From Saprospiraceae bacterium (GTDB lineage Bacteria; Bacteroidota; Bacteroidia; Chitinophagales; Saprospiraceae): a DNA stretch of 64,000 bases. The stretch's first letter is position 1. Each line of letters opens with the position of its first letter. The notes under the pieces were generated by a model, which saw only the letters and a program-made list of their open reading frames with translations, had not been told where the DNA came from and made no database searches. The stretch spans positions 62,001 through 126,000 of the forward strand of contig JABAQQ010000011.1 of the NCBI GenBank assembly GCA_019187225.1, read 5' to 3'. Shown one piece after another: positions 63,327 through 64,000 of the stretch. Made by a program: the position numbers and the translations under genes.

Positions 63327-64000
63327 TCATTCACTTTTCAGCGCTGCCACCAGCTTTTCTGCCATGCCGAAGCTGGTGCTCGACGACAGCCGCGTTCGGC
63401 GCAGCGTACCGCTGATCTCGCAGGCTGCAAAAGCATGGAAATGTCCCGCCGCGTCGCGTTCGCAATGAACGCCGAGGGGGAGCTGGCAACCACCTTCCAT
63501 AAGTTGCAGCACTTTGCGCTCCACGTTGGTGACGGCGGAAATTTCCGGATGGTGTATTTTTTTCAGGATCAGCCGGGTTGCCGTATCGTCGCGGTGGGTT
63601 TGCCAGGCCAGCACGCCTTGTGCAGGGGCGGGTACAAATTCGCGGGGATTCAACTCCAGGACTTCCAGGCCGGCCAAATCCAGCCCAAGGCGGCTCACAC
63701 CCGCAGCTGCAAGGAAAATGGCGTCGAAGTCGCCGCTGCGGAGTTTTTCGAGACGGGTTGGTACATTACCCCGGATGTCTTTCAAACGGATATCGGGCCG
63801 GAAATCTAGCATTTGGGCTTTGCGGCGGTTGGCCGAGGTGCCGATAACGGCATTTTTTTTCACTTTGAAGGGCTCTTTTTCGACAAAGGCTTCTTTCCTG
63901 ATGATGAGCCAGTCCGCCGGATTGTCGCGGTAGGAAACAGCGGCAATTACCAATCCTTCCGGCTGGCTGGTGGGCAGGTCTTTCATGGAGTGTACCGCCA
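63327..64000 (-). CDS. hemC: Porphobilinogen deaminase (hydroxymethylbilane synthase), 5' end outside window
   Basis: HemC joins four porphobilinogen units into hydroxymethylbilane for haem and related tetrapyrroles. The visible 224 residues are the C-terminal two thirds. They include the HSMKDLPT motif at the window edge, the IGTSANRRKAQ and IRGNVPTRLEKL blocks, and EGGCQLPLG, whose cysteine holds the dipyrromethane cofactor. The frame runs off the end of the window, so the in-frame ATG at 63986 is internal, not a start. Confidence 0.95.
   Translation of the reverse strand, partial: AVHSMKDLPTSQPEGLVIAAVSYRDNPADWLIIRKEAFVEKEPFKVKKNAVIGTSANRRKAQMLDFRPDIRLKDIRGNVPTRLEKLRSGDFDAIFLAAAGVSRLGLDLAGLEVLELNPREFVPAPAQGVLAWQTHRDDTATRLILKKIHHPEISAVTNVERKVLQLMEGGCQLPLGVHCERDAAGHFHAFAACEISGTLRRTRLSSSTSFGMAEKLVAALKSE

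Overview
The window looks like chromosomal DNA of a Bacteroidota bacterium, most likely a saprospirian (Saprospiraceae or Haliscomenobacter/Lewinella type). The evidence is internal. There are many secreted proteins with type IX secretion (T9SS) sorting domains of type A and type B. Bacteroidota-type promoter boxes (TAnnTTTG) lie in front of many genes, and Shine-Dalgarno sequences are scarce. NusB and SecA are longer than in proteobacteria, and two very large TPR-CHAT proteins are present. No rRNA, tRNA, CRISPR array, prophage or intact insertion sequence was seen.

Layout. 1-5.1 kb: the end of a giant T9SS type B surface protein carrying eight 153-bp tandem repeats. 5.3-8.2 kb: mnmG, a thioredoxin and a lipoprotein. 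8.4-12.1 kb: the first secreted TPR-CHAT protein. 12.4-20.3 kb: rarA, a lipoprotein, an acyl-CoA dehydrogenase, a metallo-beta-lactamase-fold hydrolase, rfaE1, a T9SS protein and nusB, with a small promoter-to-terminator unit at 15.9 kb. 20.4-25.3 kb (minus): a TolC-type channel, an M14 carboxypeptidase and a GH3-family protein. 25.4-30.5 kb: a DUF1801 protein, a lipoprotein, fbp, a DUF2141 protein, an MlaF-like ATPase and a polytopic membrane protein. 30.6-35.5 kb (minus): M20 amidohydrolase, M43 metalloprotease and recQ. 36-39.5 kb: the second TPR-CHAT protein. 39.7-43.1 kb: a decay zone with a broken FtsX/MacB-type permease, a perfect 34-bp-arm inverted repeat and a DUF2911 gene remnant. 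43.3-49.1 kb: an SBBP-repeat protein, nadB, an outer-membrane barrel protein and a pseudouridine synthase with a repetitive N-terminus. 49.4-53.5 kb: a giant SprB-repeat surface protein. 53.7-64 kb: a three-gene envelope cassette, an orphan lipoprotein, a FadN-like beta-oxidation enzyme, secA, an NRDE protein, a minimal T9SS protein and part of hemC.

The genes form several functional groups: central and lipid metabolism (fbp, acyl-CoA dehydrogenase, FadN-like enzyme, nadB, hemC), RNA and DNA maintenance (mnmG, pseudouridine synthase, rarA, recQ, nusB), envelope and secretion (secA, TolC-like, MlaF-like, rfaE1), and a large T9SS surface repertoire.

The most unusual signal is a family of short heptanucleotide arrays of the form five fixed plus two variable bases. 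They sit directly against the start codons of mnmG, rfaE1, the MlaF-like gene and nadB, always with the C-rich strand as the sense strand. They also occur as mirrored pairs between genes (13.76 and 42.42 kb) and inside two reading frames without breaking them (36.40 and 62.50 kb). All coordinates and motif matches were read by eye. Family assignments come from recognised motifs, not from a database search.
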